Shown one piece after another: positions 19,901 through 31,092 of a stretch of 64,000 bases of DNA; position 1 is the first letter of the stretch, and every line of letters starts with the position of its first letter. A program made the translations under genes and the position numbers. Under the pieces are notes generated by a model. It saw only the letters and a list, made by a program, of their open reading frames with translations, did no database searches and was not told the DNA's origin. Origin of the DNA: Aureobasidium sp. EXF-3400 (taxonomy: Eukaryota; Ascomycota; Dothideomycetes; Dothideales; Saccotheciaceae); NCBI GenBank assembly GCA_024195585.1, contig SWBL01000111.1:1-64000 (forward strand), given 5' to 3'.

Positions 19901-22041
19901 CGACTCGTTTTTGTCGACCGCCGAGTACGCTGACTCTGCCCTAAACCAGGAAAAAGCTTTGCAACCCAAGAAAACTAAAGCACGCCCAAGTGGGCCGACT
20001 GACGACGAACGCAAAGCCCTCTCAACAAGAACAGGCGACAAAACTATTTACAGATTCTACTTCAGATCTATCGGGCTCAGTTGGTTCCTCGCTTTCGTCG
20101 TTACCACCATCGCGGCCACATTTTGCAGCCATTTCTCACGTAAGTCTACCAAGAAGAAATAATAACTACCATTTCTGATCGTCCTCGGACAGAGGTATGG
20201 CTCCAGCTCTGGACTAGCAACGGTGGGACGCATTTGTCGCTGTATCTTCCCGTCTTCGTCGTACTTGCTCTTCTGACCAACGTCTTTACCAACCTCAACA
20301 TGTGGTACGTCCTATTTGTCTTTACGAGTGGGTCTCCTCGAAATCTGACAAATCAGGATCATGTTTCTTAACATCATGCCAAAATCGGTCGCTCATCTGC
20401 ATGAGACTTTGTTGAAGACGACTTTGGTGTCTGTATATGTTCTCACTTGTCTTCTGAACAATGTACTGATCAATCAATAGTGCACCTCTATCCTTTTTTG
20501 CATCGACAGACACAGGCAATATTCTGAATAGGTAAATGGCTCTCGAAAGAAATCTTCAGCCTCGTATACTGACTATAGCTTCACAGGTTCAGTCAAGATA
20601 TCTCTCTAACCAGTATGGTACTTCCTACATCACTACTGTCTTCAGGAATTGGTGAGGGCGACATCCTACTGCAGCCACGATCGCTTCTAACTCCCCATCA
20701 GCACTCTTCGACAGCCTTGCACAAGCCGCATTGATTAGCACCGGATCTGCGTACATGGCTATAACGATCCCCTTCGTCCTGGTCGCCATCTATTTCATCC
20801 AAGCAGTGTATCTGCGAACGTCTCGACAGATTCGTTTCATGGATCTTGAGGCCAAAGCCCCGATATATTCACACTTCATTGAGGTAGGAGAAGGTGTAGC
20901 CACCATCAGAGCATTCGAGTGGCAGGAAGATGCAAAGGAACGCAATGCGGACCTACTTGATGCTTCTCAGACTCCATACTATCTGATGTACTGCATCCAA
21001 AGGTGGTTGCAATTGATTCTCGACCTTCTCGTCGCAGTTATGGCTGTTGTGGTGATGGCTCTAGCGGTTTCTCTGCGTTCATCAACCAGCGCCGGTCTCT
21101 TGGGCGTCGCCTTGAACAATATCCTAGGTTTCAACCAATCCTTGGGTCGATTGGTTCGTGAGTGGACCAACCTCGAGACTTCTCTCGCCGCTATTTCCCG
21201 AGTAAAGTCATTCTCAGAAACTACTGGTTCAGAGCGAGACTGCGACTATGCGGACGCGCGTCTCTCCTCGTGGCCATCATCAGGAAACTTCGTCTTGAGC
21301 AATGTAACAGCTTCCTACACTAGCGATGACTCCCGTCTGGTACTTGACGATATAAGCTTCGAGATACTTGCTGGACAAAGAATCGGTATTTGCGGAAGAA
21401 CCGGCAGCGGCAAGAGTTCTCTGTTACTTACCTTCCTTCGTCTGCTCGAGCTGAGTTCTGGTTCCATAACCATCGACGGACTGGACATCGCAAACATCCC
21501 TCTCCAGAGGCTTCGCTCAAGTATAACAACAGTGGCTCAGGACCCTCTGCTGCTACCCATATCGATCCGTAAGAATCTTGATCTTCACGGGACAGCAACA
21601 GACGAATCTATCATAGTCGCCCTCCGCAAAGTCTGTCTCTGGGACATGATATCGGAACGTGGAGGGCTTGATGCGATTCTCTTGAAGGATTCAGTTAGCC
21701 AAGGCCAACTTCAACTGATTGCCCTTGCAAGAGCGCTTCTCCAGACCACGATGATCCTCTTACTGGACGAAGCAACAAGCAACTTAGATTCTGCAACGGA
21801 TCAGATCATGCAAAAGGTGATCCAGGATGAGTTTAGGTCTTGCACTGTCATTGCTATCGCGCACCGGGTGAGTTTGGCATTGACCAATGTTAGATGTTCT
21901 TGACTGACAGAAACATCTCAGCTGGAGACTATCAGCGCGTTTGACAAGATTGCAGTTCTCGACCAGGGGAGACTGGTGGCTTTTGATTCACCTGCGTCGA
22001 TCTTGAGGCGTGACGATTGTGATGCGCTTTTAGTGGACTAA
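16983..22041 (+). CDS. Full-length ABC-C (MRP-type) transporter, 14 exons
   Basis: Exons are 16983-17193, 17264-18214, 18264-18325, 18379-18583, 18636-18737, 18790-19553, 19601-19763, 19813-20139, 20193-20304, 20357-20428, 20481-20531, 20587-20651, 20702-21867 and 21922-22041; the sum is 1456 residues. The N-terminus (SFGPESCSGSFDFTLLFEQ) is typical of fungal MRP-like pumps with a TMD0. NBD1 has Walker A GPTGSGKTT (662-670), LSGGQ (757-761) and LILDDV, with Asp in place of the catalytic Glu, usual for the degenerate MRP site. NBD2 has GRTGSGKSS (1260-1268), VSQGQ (1360-1364) and LLLDE. It is a membrane exporter of organic anions or conjugates; export of or self-protection from the nearby peptide product is an inference. 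The donors of introns 10 and 12 were chosen by frame. Confidence 0.9.
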
Positions 22042-22761
22042 GATGCTTAGCTCACAAAGAGTCATCGACTTGACCAGTAAGGGCTGCGCTGGTATTGTTT
22101 GGTGATGACCAATCCATATCAGAGAGGGCGTGTAGGTATAGCATCGAAGATCATAGCTCCACAAAGATTGTCTATCTCTGCTCCTTTTCAATAGTCCTTG
22201 ATAGTCTGCAGTCAGTCAAAGCGGAACATTGTCAAATTACTCAAAGCCAATCTCGAATGACTGAATATGTTATGGAGCAAATGGGTGACGTACAAAACTT
22301 GGAAAGTCACGACTTCCGAGCCCCCAAGGAAAAGAGTGGAAAACTTACAGAGTTGGATTGAGATTGCTGTCAGATAGGGTGCTGGTAATATAAATGAATG
22401 CTTCGCTTACAAGACTTTATCCGGATGTTTCTTATCTATCCGCGGCCAATCAGATGACAGTTAAGGAAGCTGCCTACAACTCCGCCTGCCCCACTGTTTT
22501 TCGCTATCTTCATGAAAATCAAATTACTGCCTAGCAGGGCCTCCGCTCGTCGTTCGCATATATTCGGCAATGATGCGATGTCTTTTGACTACGCGTCGCT
22601 GAGTTGCAAGGGCTCCAGACAAGCGTTTTACACAAATGCGAATTTGGATTCGCAGAGTGGTAAGACTCTCGGTTCGGAACCAACACGGATAACGTGACCT
22701 TCTACGAGCAGTGGTGCTTTGTGAGCTGACCGTACTTGCTAGGATTTTACGTTCTGGCAAA
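22042..22761. other. Intergenic region
   Basis: About 720 bp with no supported gene or recognisable repeat. Confidence 0.5.
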
Positions 22762-24543
22762 ATGACACAAACAAACGAGACGACAAGTCTCCTAACCGCG
22801 CATGAGTGCGAAACTGGGACCGTCGAGAATCATCGCCACGAACCAACACACTCCGACAGCAAGTCCCACTCTGGTAGAACTACCGTGATACTCTGCGGTC
22901 TCTTCGTCATCCTTTTTCAATTTGCAGATATTCTCAGGTTTGCTCCCTCCTTGCATCTTCTCGAGCTAGGATATTGCAGGAATTACTACCTCGAGCACGA
23001 TCCACGCTTGATCGATTCTGCCGGACACATTCCTGAACGCCTCTGCAAGCTGCAAGAGATTCAAGAAGATCTATCATCCATCAGGGCATGGCTTGGGTTC
23101 CTGGAAGGACTTGTCGGTAGGCTTCATCTCTTATATGGCTACAAACACCCTATTGATTGTCCACGCAGGCCTTGTGTTGGTGATTCCGTACGGCATGTTG
23201 AGCGAGAAGATTGGAGGACGCTTTGTCGCTGCACTGAATCTTTTTGGTTATGCTCTTTCTAGCGTATGGATTATCGTTGTTTGTGAGTCGAACATCAATG
23301 TTCAGCGTGCCAATCTTTTTACCTAGCGCTCACTGTTTGAAAGGTTTCTTCTGGAAAACTTTCCCTATCGATGCCATTGTGGTGTCACCAATGCTGAGGG
23401 CAGTGGGCGGGGGAGCACCTGTGTCATCCGCTGTCATATTAGCTATCGTAGCTAGCGCAGTACCTGCGTCAAAGAGGTTGATACTTCCTACATGTCTAGT
23501 ACCGTCAAAGGCTTACAATCAGGGTGTGAATCTAGCGCCTTTTTCCTGATGGGAGCTGCCGAACTTATCACAGAGATGATAATGCCTTTGGTTAGCACTG
23601 CCTTCCTTAGCAACGGGTTTGTTTACACCCCTATCTTGTTAGGGTTTGTTTTCGAGGGTTTGGCTCTCCTCGCGATCTATTATGTCCCAGTCGACACATA
23701 CACGATGCCTTTAGAAGCGTCGCTCCCCACCAATACGCAGCAAGATGACAGTCAGAATGTGTCGCAAGCCCCCTCCGGGGCTGCCAAGAGCAATATGCTG
23801 AAGAATCTAGCCGGCGTATGGCGAGTAGGAGGTATCATGACTGATGCGAAAGTTGTCACTCTTCTTGGATGTTTTGCGTTGGTCAAAGTAGGACGACAGA
23901 TGCTCGAGATGCTTGTGCAGTACATCTCCGGACGATACGGATGGACTTTTGCACAAGTAAGTCCTTTCCAACACATTGACTGAACTAAACTGACGGGTCT
24001 AGGCCAACATTGCATTCTCCGTCAGAGCAACTGGAAGCTTGCTCCTGTTTTTGTTCATCCTACCAGTCTCCAAGCAGATCCTTCAGGACGTTTTACACTT
24101 TCACACAGACCGCGTTGATTATCTTCTTGCGGTGGCAAGTAACGTGTTTCTGATCACAGGCTCTCTGTGCATGGGTCTTGCCCGCACGGTCTCAGTCTTT
24201 TTCATCGGTAAGTCATTATCTATGATTCATGATTCCTTACAAGTCCTCACATTCGCTACAACTAGGACTGGTCGTCTTCACTTTTGGTAGCGGTTTTCGA
24301 CTCAATTTGCAATCTTTGCTCAGTTCCTTCGTTGAACGAAGGTATCTGACTCGATTGTATACTGTTATTGCTCTGTTCGACGGAGCTGGATCTGTCGTGT
24401 GGGCTTTACTCATCAATGGCGGATTAAAGCAGGGCATTCACAAGGGAGCTGCATGGATTGGTCTGCCATTCTTCATCACCACTGCGGCATATTTAATTTC
24501 GATGATCGGAGTTTTCGTGGTTCGAGATAAACGGACATTGTAG
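22762..24543 (+). CDS. MFS transporter, 6 exons
   Basis: Exons are 22762-23116, 23169-23282, 23344-23476, 23536-23956, 24003-24207 and 24266-24543, giving 501 residues. The protein starts MTQTNETTSLL, then a helix (TTVILCGLFVILFQFADIL). The A-motif-like loop GLVLVIPYGMLSEKIGGRF, followed by AALNLFGYALSS, identifies the major facilitator superfamily. Later helices include MGAAELITEMIMPLVSTAF, GFVFEGLALLAIYYVPVD and FFITTAAYLISMIGVFVV. It has about 12 helices and resembles the fungal group often found beside secondary-metabolite genes. The acceptor of intron 3 (TCTAG, ending 23535) was chosen because the alternative CAG at 23522 breaks the frame. It is probably a second exporter of the region. 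Confidence 0.85.
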
Positions 24544-24557
24544 ATGGTGAGGAAGGC

Positions 24558-24921
24558 TTGCGAGGATACAATGGGCTCCAAAAGCTTTGTGTTGCCCAGA
24601 GCAGACATGATTATACTGTCTGGAACTGGACGAGCGTCATGCAGAAGGTGTTTCTGACAAATCATTCCGGGTACAAAGTGGGTCACCAGCATGATCGCGA
24701 AACGTAAAGCCTTAGGTTCTGAGGACTTGATTCCCAAGTCATCCATTATTATATTTCCAGAGAGGACACGGAGCAGGCCAAAGATTGCTGCGACAATTGG
24801 TGATTTTTCCACTTCCAGTACGACCACAGATGGCAGTCTTCTCGCCTGGTCTGATACGTAACACAGAGCTTTGTTCGAGAGAAGTAGACAGAGACCTGAT
24901 TGAGATATTGGTCGGGACCAA
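24558..24921 (-). pseudogene. Relic of an ABC transporter nucleotide-binding domain
   Basis: Read on the minus strand, one frame gives SVLRIRPGEKTAICGRTGSGK, a Walker A region. The next frame gives IVAAIFGLLRVLSGNIIMDDLGIKSSEPKALR and ends near LHDARPVPDSIIMSALGNTKLLEPIVSSQ. Together they match the first half of an MRP-type NBD2, broken by a frameshift near 24810; the Ser after the Walker Lys is lost in the first frame. No signature motif, Walker B or membrane domain follows. The piece is not a recent copy of the intact neighbour, whose corresponding segment differs in most residues, so it derives from another paralogue. The flanks show no transposon. Confidence 0.75.
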
Positions 24922-25293
24922 TCAGTTGATTACACACAATGCCGACGTCGACTAACGATCGACATCGGTGAACGGCGTCCAGTTCCATGTTTTTCTGCCA
25001 ATTCTGACTGGCACTATCTCTCGGTCTTCTAGACTATGTGTAGACTATGGAAACATATCTGCTGTAAATACTTATGCGCATCCATAGCTGTCACTCTGCA
25101 TCACATCCGGCGAGTAGGTGTGTGAATTATAAATGCTGGCATTCTGAAGATAGCACTTAGAACGGTGAACTCAAAATGGTTATGAGCGTGACTAAGCTAT
25201 TACGGCGGAGAGCAGGACACTTTTTAGGCTGACTGCTGCTATGTCAACTCGTCCAACGATGTGAGCTCCTAACGAAACCTACACTCTCAATCC
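24922..25293. other. Intergenic region
   Basis: No supported gene. Possible further decayed ABC sequence cannot be recognised by eye. Confidence 0.4.
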
Positions 25294-26037
25294 CTAATCA
25301 CGACCTGCCGAGCCTCCAAGGTTGTTCAACAGATCCAACGAGATTCTCGACACGATTCCTGCACCCTCCCCTATCACCATCCCCGCAATCAGTAGTCCGC
25401 AACAATCATCTAGCCTCCAACTTGGGGCAAGCTTTGTTGAGACAATAGAAACAAGCGCCAATGCTGTTGTGAGAGAATCCAGACGATGGTGAGCGGCATT
25501 AGCTGCAATAATTGTAGAGTTGGTTCGCTGCGAGACATTGATGGCTGAGAGGGGAGCGAGGTGTTAGTTATCGAATATGTTCTTGCTGTAGGCCAATGTA
25601 GGTGTATACACACAATAGACATAGAGCAGCTCCTTCGATAAGATCGAAGCAAGCGCAATTCCTACAGCATACATGTGCGAGAATGAGCTCTCTCCTGAGC
25701 AGCCTAAAGGACGTTTCGTTGTGGTGAGGAGCGAGCGGATTGCGGTGCGGCCAACAGAGAGGCCACCGACTAGTACCAGCATTCCAATCGCCAATGTTCC
25801 AATCTGTTCAAAGGTTGCGTGTGAGACTTGAAACTTTTCGAGCAGCTTCGAAGAAACGCTGGAAACCACGATGAAGGCTCCCATGTCAATAAATGAGTCG
25901 CCTACTGAGTGCATTCCATCAGCTGCAAGCGGTTTGCACGAAAGTCTTTGCCCAGTGATGTATTTCAGCAGTCCAAGGCTCATGTTCACGGAGAGACCCA
26001 ACAATGTTGTGCGAATAACGTCTGGAGAGTCACTCAT
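25294..26037 (-). CDS. Short cation diffusion facilitator (CDF) protein, possibly truncated
   Basis: Exons are 26037-25614 and 25544-25294 with a 69-nt intron; the product is 224 residues. The first metal-binding helix is ADGMHSVGDSFID, and the second is recognisable in IIAANAAHHRLDSLTTALAL, the AxAxHHRxD form of mitochondrial MMT-like CDF transporters that move Fe, Mn or Zn. Family members are usually above 350 residues, with a longer N-terminus and a cytosolic C-terminal domain; here both are missing and translation stops soon after the last helix (NNLGGSAGRD). An upstream in-frame segment with HHNH (before 26037) may be the remains of a longer N-terminus or of an undetected exon. It may be a minimal transporter or an eroded gene. 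Confidence 0.6.
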
Positions 26038-26464
26038 GTTGGGGAATTGGCGTATGTGATTGTGATGTCGACGGAGGGTTCTCAAGAAGTGGTTGAGATA
26101 TGGACGGAGGAGATACTTTCTTTAATATGCAATTATATATTGAACGTTTGTACCCAGAATCATACGTGTCGAAAGCCGAGGTATGGCTGCTGATCCTTTC
26201 GCAATCTTCCTGCCCTTTCGGGAGCTGTGGGACACGGAGACCCACAATCAACCCTACACTCGACCCCTCACTCTCATGAGATATGCCGAGAGGATGTTGG
26301 TGATTTTCCAGCACTGATTTGAGTATTTTTCCCAGGTTGGATTGCAACATGTCAAATCAGAGGGATCCTTTCGTGGTTTTGAGTTGTCTATATGAGCCAC
26401 ATAGGCATAGTCTGAGGAATAAATTTAAGCACTCGTAACGTGACAAACCTTCCTGTTTTGCAAT
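26038..26464. other. Intergenic region
   Basis: No clear gene. The part just above 26037 may contain a missed 5' exon of the CDF gene. Confidence 0.4.
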
Positions 26465-27868
26465 TCAATCCATCCTTCCACGACCATTCGCTAAGACTGA
26501 GTATACATGATTGCTAAGGTTTCTGCTCGGCACATCGATCAAAGATCGATGAAGCGAGGCAACTAGCAGTGTAAGAATAATTGAGAGAACACAGGGTACT
26601 GAAAAAGCAAGCTCAAACCCCAAAGCCTTTGGACTTTTATCGATCTCCATCTCTGGGAAATCAACTGTGAGGGGTGTCCCGATATATACTTGAGAGAGCA
26701 TATAGAGGTGATCACCAACAGTCCACAGAACTGGTCCATGGACAAGGTAAACACTATAAGAGATTCTTGCCAGAGTTTGACATGCTTGCGACTCCAAAAG
26801 CAGCTTTATCTGGGGAACACGCCTCGACGACCAGACGACTAAGGCTGAGGCCCAGAATAAATAGAACCATTTCAGATCGAGCATTGAGACAGGCTTCAAC
26901 GCCGATAGCCAGTACCAGCCCGGATTGGTACTCAAAGATTGTGCATTGGGAGTATGCGGAACTCCAGCCAGGTACATGCCGAAGGCAAACGCCGTCAGTG
27001 GTACGATCTTAGACCATCGGTGGTGCGATGGCTGACTCGCATTCTCCAGATCGTATTCACAGATGAGTGTGCCCATCAGAAACATAGCCCCGTACCATCC
27101 ATCGACTGCATACAAAAAGTATACTACCAATGTCCCATGGCAGATCACACGATGCTTGGTAGTCATCGCGCTTGTGACAATCAAGCTGACGAACACTACC
27201 ATGGAGCCTCTTAGCTCCAGAGGTATACTCCATAGATGATCGTTGTAGGAGAACGCTGGGCCATAACCTGTGGCACTCGTGTCTCGTGCAAAGATCCAAG
27301 CGAACTCGCAAATCTCACCAGCGAACTGTTCCAAGTCTTTACGAAATGAGGACTGACGCTCCATGTAGGGCACATCTATCGCGGAGACATGCCATAGAGT
27401 CAGAAATGTGATGATGGTGCCAATGACTGGCAAGAACAAACGTAACCATCGGCGGCAGATGGCAGATCCCAGGTGGCTGACTAGTCTGCTTTGCTGATTA
27501 TTCCGAACGAGTACGAGGGGTCGTAGCGATAACACATATCCCGAAATTGTAAAGAACATAGCGACGCTGAAATGAGCACCACTGAAGATGGTCCTGACAA
27601 AAGGCAAAGTTGCAAAGAAGTACTGATTCTTGTAACCATACGAGCGTTCCAGAAGTGTGCTTTCGTAAGAGGAGCGCCCCCAATGCTCGTGGTGGGTCAC
27701 CAGCACAAGGAGCGCACAAATGCCTTTCAACCCATTGAGATAGCGCGTGCTAGGTTGAGAAACTTCATCATGCGTCGGTGATGGTTCGATGGTAGAAGAC
27801 TCTTCTCGTTGATTTTCCATCATATATTCAGGCGTAGATGTGAAAGACAAAAGTGTTCGGAGCGCCAT
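26465..27868 (-). CDS. Membrane acyltransferase 3 family protein
   Basis: A single-exon protein of 467 residues from the ATG at 27868; a second possible start is MENQREESS at about 27820. The segment RYLNGLKGICALLVLVTHHEHW carries the conserved His pair of the acyltransferase 3 family (OafA/NolL-like), and FSVAMFFTISGYVLSLRPL is its next helix. About ten hydrophobic helices follow, including SYNDHLWSIPLELRGSMVVF and ISYSVYLVHGPVLW, also typical. Such integral membrane enzymes move acetyl or other acyl groups from the cytosol onto exported sugars, peptides or metabolites. It is placed between the transporter group and the dioxygenases, so it is a candidate tailoring enzyme; the substrate is unknown. 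Confidence 0.88.
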   Translation of the reverse strand: MALRTLLSFTSTPEYMMENQREESSTIEPSPTHDEVSQPSTRYLNGLKGICALLVLVTHHEHWGRSSYESTLLERSYGYKNQYFFATLPFVRTIFSGAHFSVAMFFTISGYVLSLRPLVLVRNNQQSRLVSHLGSAICRRWLRLFLPVIGTIITFLTLWHVSAIDVPYMERQSSFRKDLEQFAGEICEFAWIFARDTSATGYGPAFSYNDHLWSIPLELRGSMVVFVSLIVTSAMTTKHRVICHGTLVVYFLYAVDGWYGAMFLMGTLICEYDLENASQPSHHRWSKIVPLTAFAFGMYLAGVPHTPNAQSLSTNPGWYWLSALKPVSMLDLKWFYLFWASALVVWSSRRVPQIKLLLESQACQTLARISYSVYLVHGPVLWTVGDHLYMLSQVYIGTPLTVDFPEMEIDKSPKALGFELAFSVPCVLSIILTLLVASLHRSLIDVPSRNLSNHVYSVLANGRGRMD

Positions 27869-28259
27869 GAGTTGTGACGGCAATGGAGCGACCGGACTTC
27901 ACTCGGACGCCCGCAATCACCTCGCTCGACTAGTCTCTAGTGTAGGAGCAAACCATCAGCATGGTAGATTGGATTGTCGATCAGATAAGAGAACATGTAG
28001 GATCAAAGTTTATTTTGACAGCCACTGTACCAGGCGGCGTTAGCACAGTGGACCCCCGACAAATTTCCCCGCTCTACGCAACGACTTGCCTGGCTAAGCG
28101 AGGCGTTCTTGACGTCGGAGTCATACATCTGTCAAGTCGACTCCTCTTTCGACATTCTGGCAAGTTACTCTTCGGGAAAACAGCTTATACCACATCTCAG
28201 CAGCAGCTCTTGCACCAGGTTTCGAACATCCACACGCCGTCACAGTCTGTGCTGTCAGC
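27869..28259. promoter_or_regulatory. Divergent promoter region
   Basis: A 391-bp gap between the acyltransferase 3 gene (minus) and the first dioxygenase gene (plus). No distinctive box was recognised. Confidence 0.35.
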
Positions 28260-29109
28260 ATGATTCCCCGTACTTGGCCATTGGGCATCTCTCCATCTAC
28301 CTGGCTTCTTTCATCAGTGATCTTACTATCGTCTTCAATCATAGTGCCAATTCTATGGCAAAGTCCTCACATCGAGGAGCCAGGCTACCAGATCCAGGTT
28401 TTCTCTCAGGATCCCATGATTCTTTACGTGCACGACTTCCTGAGCAAGGACGAGATCACACACCTCCTGAAGCTAGGGTGATTCCTTCCACGGCCTGATA
28501 GTGAAAGTCTGCGATAATGCTAACAATTTCTCCATCTGTAGGGAAGGGAACTACGAGGTCTCGAGACTATGGCCGGACGCGATTGGATTCGTGGACGAAA
28601 ATATTCGCGTTTCAGAGTCAGCAGAGCTGAGTCGAAAAGACGCAGTCGTTCGCAGGGTCGAAGCCCGTGCGAGAAGGATGATGGGTTGGAGAAACAATGA
28701 TACCTTCGTGCAGGAGTCCAAACTACAGCGGTATGGGGTCAACGGGTTCTACCACTTCCACTACGACTGGGTATATGACACTGGCGAGGGGAACCGCATG
28801 ACAACTCTCATGGTATACGTGGTCGACAAATGCACCGGTGGTGGCACAAACTTCCCGAGGCTCGAACCCCCAACGGATCGAAGATGGTGCGAGGTCATCG
28901 AGTGTGGTGTAGTGGATGAGGACGGGGAATCCTATCCTGGTGTTACGTTCAAACCCATTGCAGGCTCTGCGATTTACTGGGAGAACTTCCATCCAAATGG
29001 AACGGCACATAGAGGTACCCGGCACGCAGCCTTGCCTGTCGCATCCGGAGAAAAGGTTGGCTACAATATCTGGTCCTGGGACAATTCATGGAAAGAACCA
29101 GTACCCTGA
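28260..29109 (+). CDS. Prolyl 4-hydroxylase-like 2-oxoglutarate/Fe(II) dioxygenase, copy 1
   Basis: Exons are 28260-28477 and 28542-29109 (64-nt intron); the product is 261 residues. An N-terminal signal anchor (TWLLSSVILLSSSIIVPILW) places it in the secretory pathway. The iron ligands are His146 and Asp148 in YHFHYDW and His234 in RHAALPV. Lys244 in GEKVGYNIWSW is the expected 2-oxoglutarate contact, and DKCTGGGTNFP matches the GGxTxFP strand. This is the P4Hc fold that hydroxylates proline in peptides or related residues. The intron borders GTGATT and CTGTAG restore LLKLGEGNYEVSRLW. A second related gene follows 1 kb downstream on the same strand. Confidence 0.9.
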
Positions 29110-30084
29110 GTCAGGGCTTTATGTTGGAAACGGAGACAAGCTTACTACAATGACAAATGATCTATTCCCCGTAGCTCCTTGATACTTACCTGTCGTCCAA
29201 TGTCTTGATGTAACCCAAATCGTTCTTCGTGATCAAGTGCCCAGCTAGAACACTCAATGCGTTATCTCTCGTTTGGGTGGTCACGATACTAGTCTCGAAT
29301 GTATCCCCTGGAGTCGTGCATATCTCGTTACGTGCGTAGACAACTGATATCGGAGTGGGTCCCATATAATCCGTTCTGTTCTCTCTCCACTACTGCGAGA
29401 TAACGATCCCGACATGGTTGGGGAGGGAATCGCTACGGTGCCTAGCGATCGAGGCCAAGGCGCTAACTCTACATGATGTCTCCGTCGAAGCTATGGCCAC
29501 TATTAAAATTCGTGGCTGCGATATCAAGTTGGTGAGTGAGGCTCCACCATTGACATGCCAAGCTGTTGGCGGGAGTCCGGGGTCATACTAGCCAGTCTGC
29601 CGGTATATGCAACGTCTTGGCATGCAGTACGACTTCCTGATGTCCAATATCAAGTCAACGATCACTTTCCACGATAGAAGATAAGTTCCGGTATCATCTT
29701 GGCGAAGCTAGCGGTTCAGTGTCAGATGTGCAGGTGCTCGAAGCGATGAGCCACAACAACACTATGAAGCCGCGACTGCATGCATCTATCGAAGTGTCTT
29801 GGAAAACTGGTCGTTTTTCGTCCATCTTACCCGACTCAGGTTCAATGCCCAGCTATCAGAAAGATATGTGGTCTCAATTATAGCACGCAATCGTGCTGAC
29901 CCACCTAGATACGATCCATGGCTATTCGCATCTTTGTGAGACTGTGGGCCACAAAGTTCAGACCTCGGCTCGAACGCAGTAGTCATTGCCCTCAACGTTT
30001 GCTTTGTCTCCTCATATTCCCAGTCACATCCTCTTTTGGCTGGTTCTGACAAACACAACTACGTTTTTAGTATCTGACTCGACC
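29110..30084. other. Intergenic region, about 1 kb
   Basis: No supported gene between the two dioxygenase genes. A minus-strand frame at 29786-30058 has no recognisable domain. Confidence 0.5.
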
Positions 30085-31052
30085 ATGCCTGTGAGTAGTA
30101 TGATATATCCCAATCAACCGCACTACTGACGCATTTTAGCAGCATCATAAAACTGCTTATGCGACCTTGGTCGCTCTACTCAGTACCTGCATCTTCATAT
30201 ATGCACAATGGTTTCCAGGAGCAGAACTGATGACAGAGTGGAGTGCATTCAGGACGAGTCTGGCTCCCAACGTCACAGTGGATAATTCTCTTCGCTCTTG
30301 TGATCACAGCTATAAGGTTGAGCTTCTTTCAATCGATCCTCTGATCATCTATCTAGATGGTTTTCTAAAGGATCAGGAGATAGACTATATTCTCAACTAC
30401 ACGTACGTCAGATGGAGGCACATCACTTCTGCTAGAGATACTGACCTTTCGTAGGAAAGATGAGTTCGCCGACTCTGTGGTCTACGACAAAGACTTCAAG
30501 TCTGTGGTAGATCGCCGCTATCGAACCTCCCAATCTGCCATGATGCCACACGATGATCATATGAGCCAGTGCCTTGCGAAACGAATGAAGAGCTTTCTGG
30601 GTAACGTTCAGCACATCGAAACCGAACCGATACAAGTTGTGAAGTACGAGGGTGGAGAGAAGTTCAGTCTCCATACTGACTGGTTGGACGAGCCGATAAA
30701 CAGTACCTACAGTAAGAAGTATCCAGATCGCTACTACAATCGCTTGGGTAGCATATTCGCCTACCTCGATGGAGGCTGTACCGGAGGTGAAACGTACTTC
30801 CCTTTGGTAAAGGGAGTATCCGCAGCTGCAGACGGGGATAAGTTTTCGAGAACTGAGACTGGTGAAGGGCTTCTAATTCGTCCTCGCAGAGGCAGTGCTG
30901 TCTTCTGGAATAATCTTCATCCACGCAATGCGAGTGGAGACCGAAGAGTTCTACATGCAGGCATACCAGTTGAAACAGGTCGAAAGATTGGCATCAATCT
31001 TTTTAGCTACTATTTTCTCGACGCTCCGTTCATTGGGGGTGAAGAGGAATAG
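30085..31052 (+). CDS. Prolyl 4-hydroxylase-like 2-oxoglutarate/Fe(II) dioxygenase, copy 2
   Basis: Exons are 30085-30090, 30140-30402 and 30455-31052; the product is 288 residues. Exon 1 carries only Met-Pro before a GTGAGT donor, an unusually small coding exon. A membrane anchor follows (YATLVALLSTCIFIYA). The active site is FSLHTDW (His163, Asp165), GGCTGGETYFP, VLHAGIPV (His257) and GRKIGINLF (Lys267). This is a better match to the canonical HxD...H...K of P4H enzymes than copy 1, and it is probably lumenal. It is convergent with the third UstYa-like gene, 40 bp away. The two copies are clearly diverged, so any duplication is old. An alternative start at 30167 would remove the anchor and is less likely. 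Confidence 0.88.
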
Positions 31053-31092
31053 ATACGAGATTAGATATAGAGATTTTCAAAGCATTTCTTCA

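Noticed and set aside
16983..24921. The ABC relic as a recent duplicate of the intact ABC-C gene
   Set aside because: The two NBD2 segments differ at most positions outside the Walker motif, so the relic is from another paralogue.
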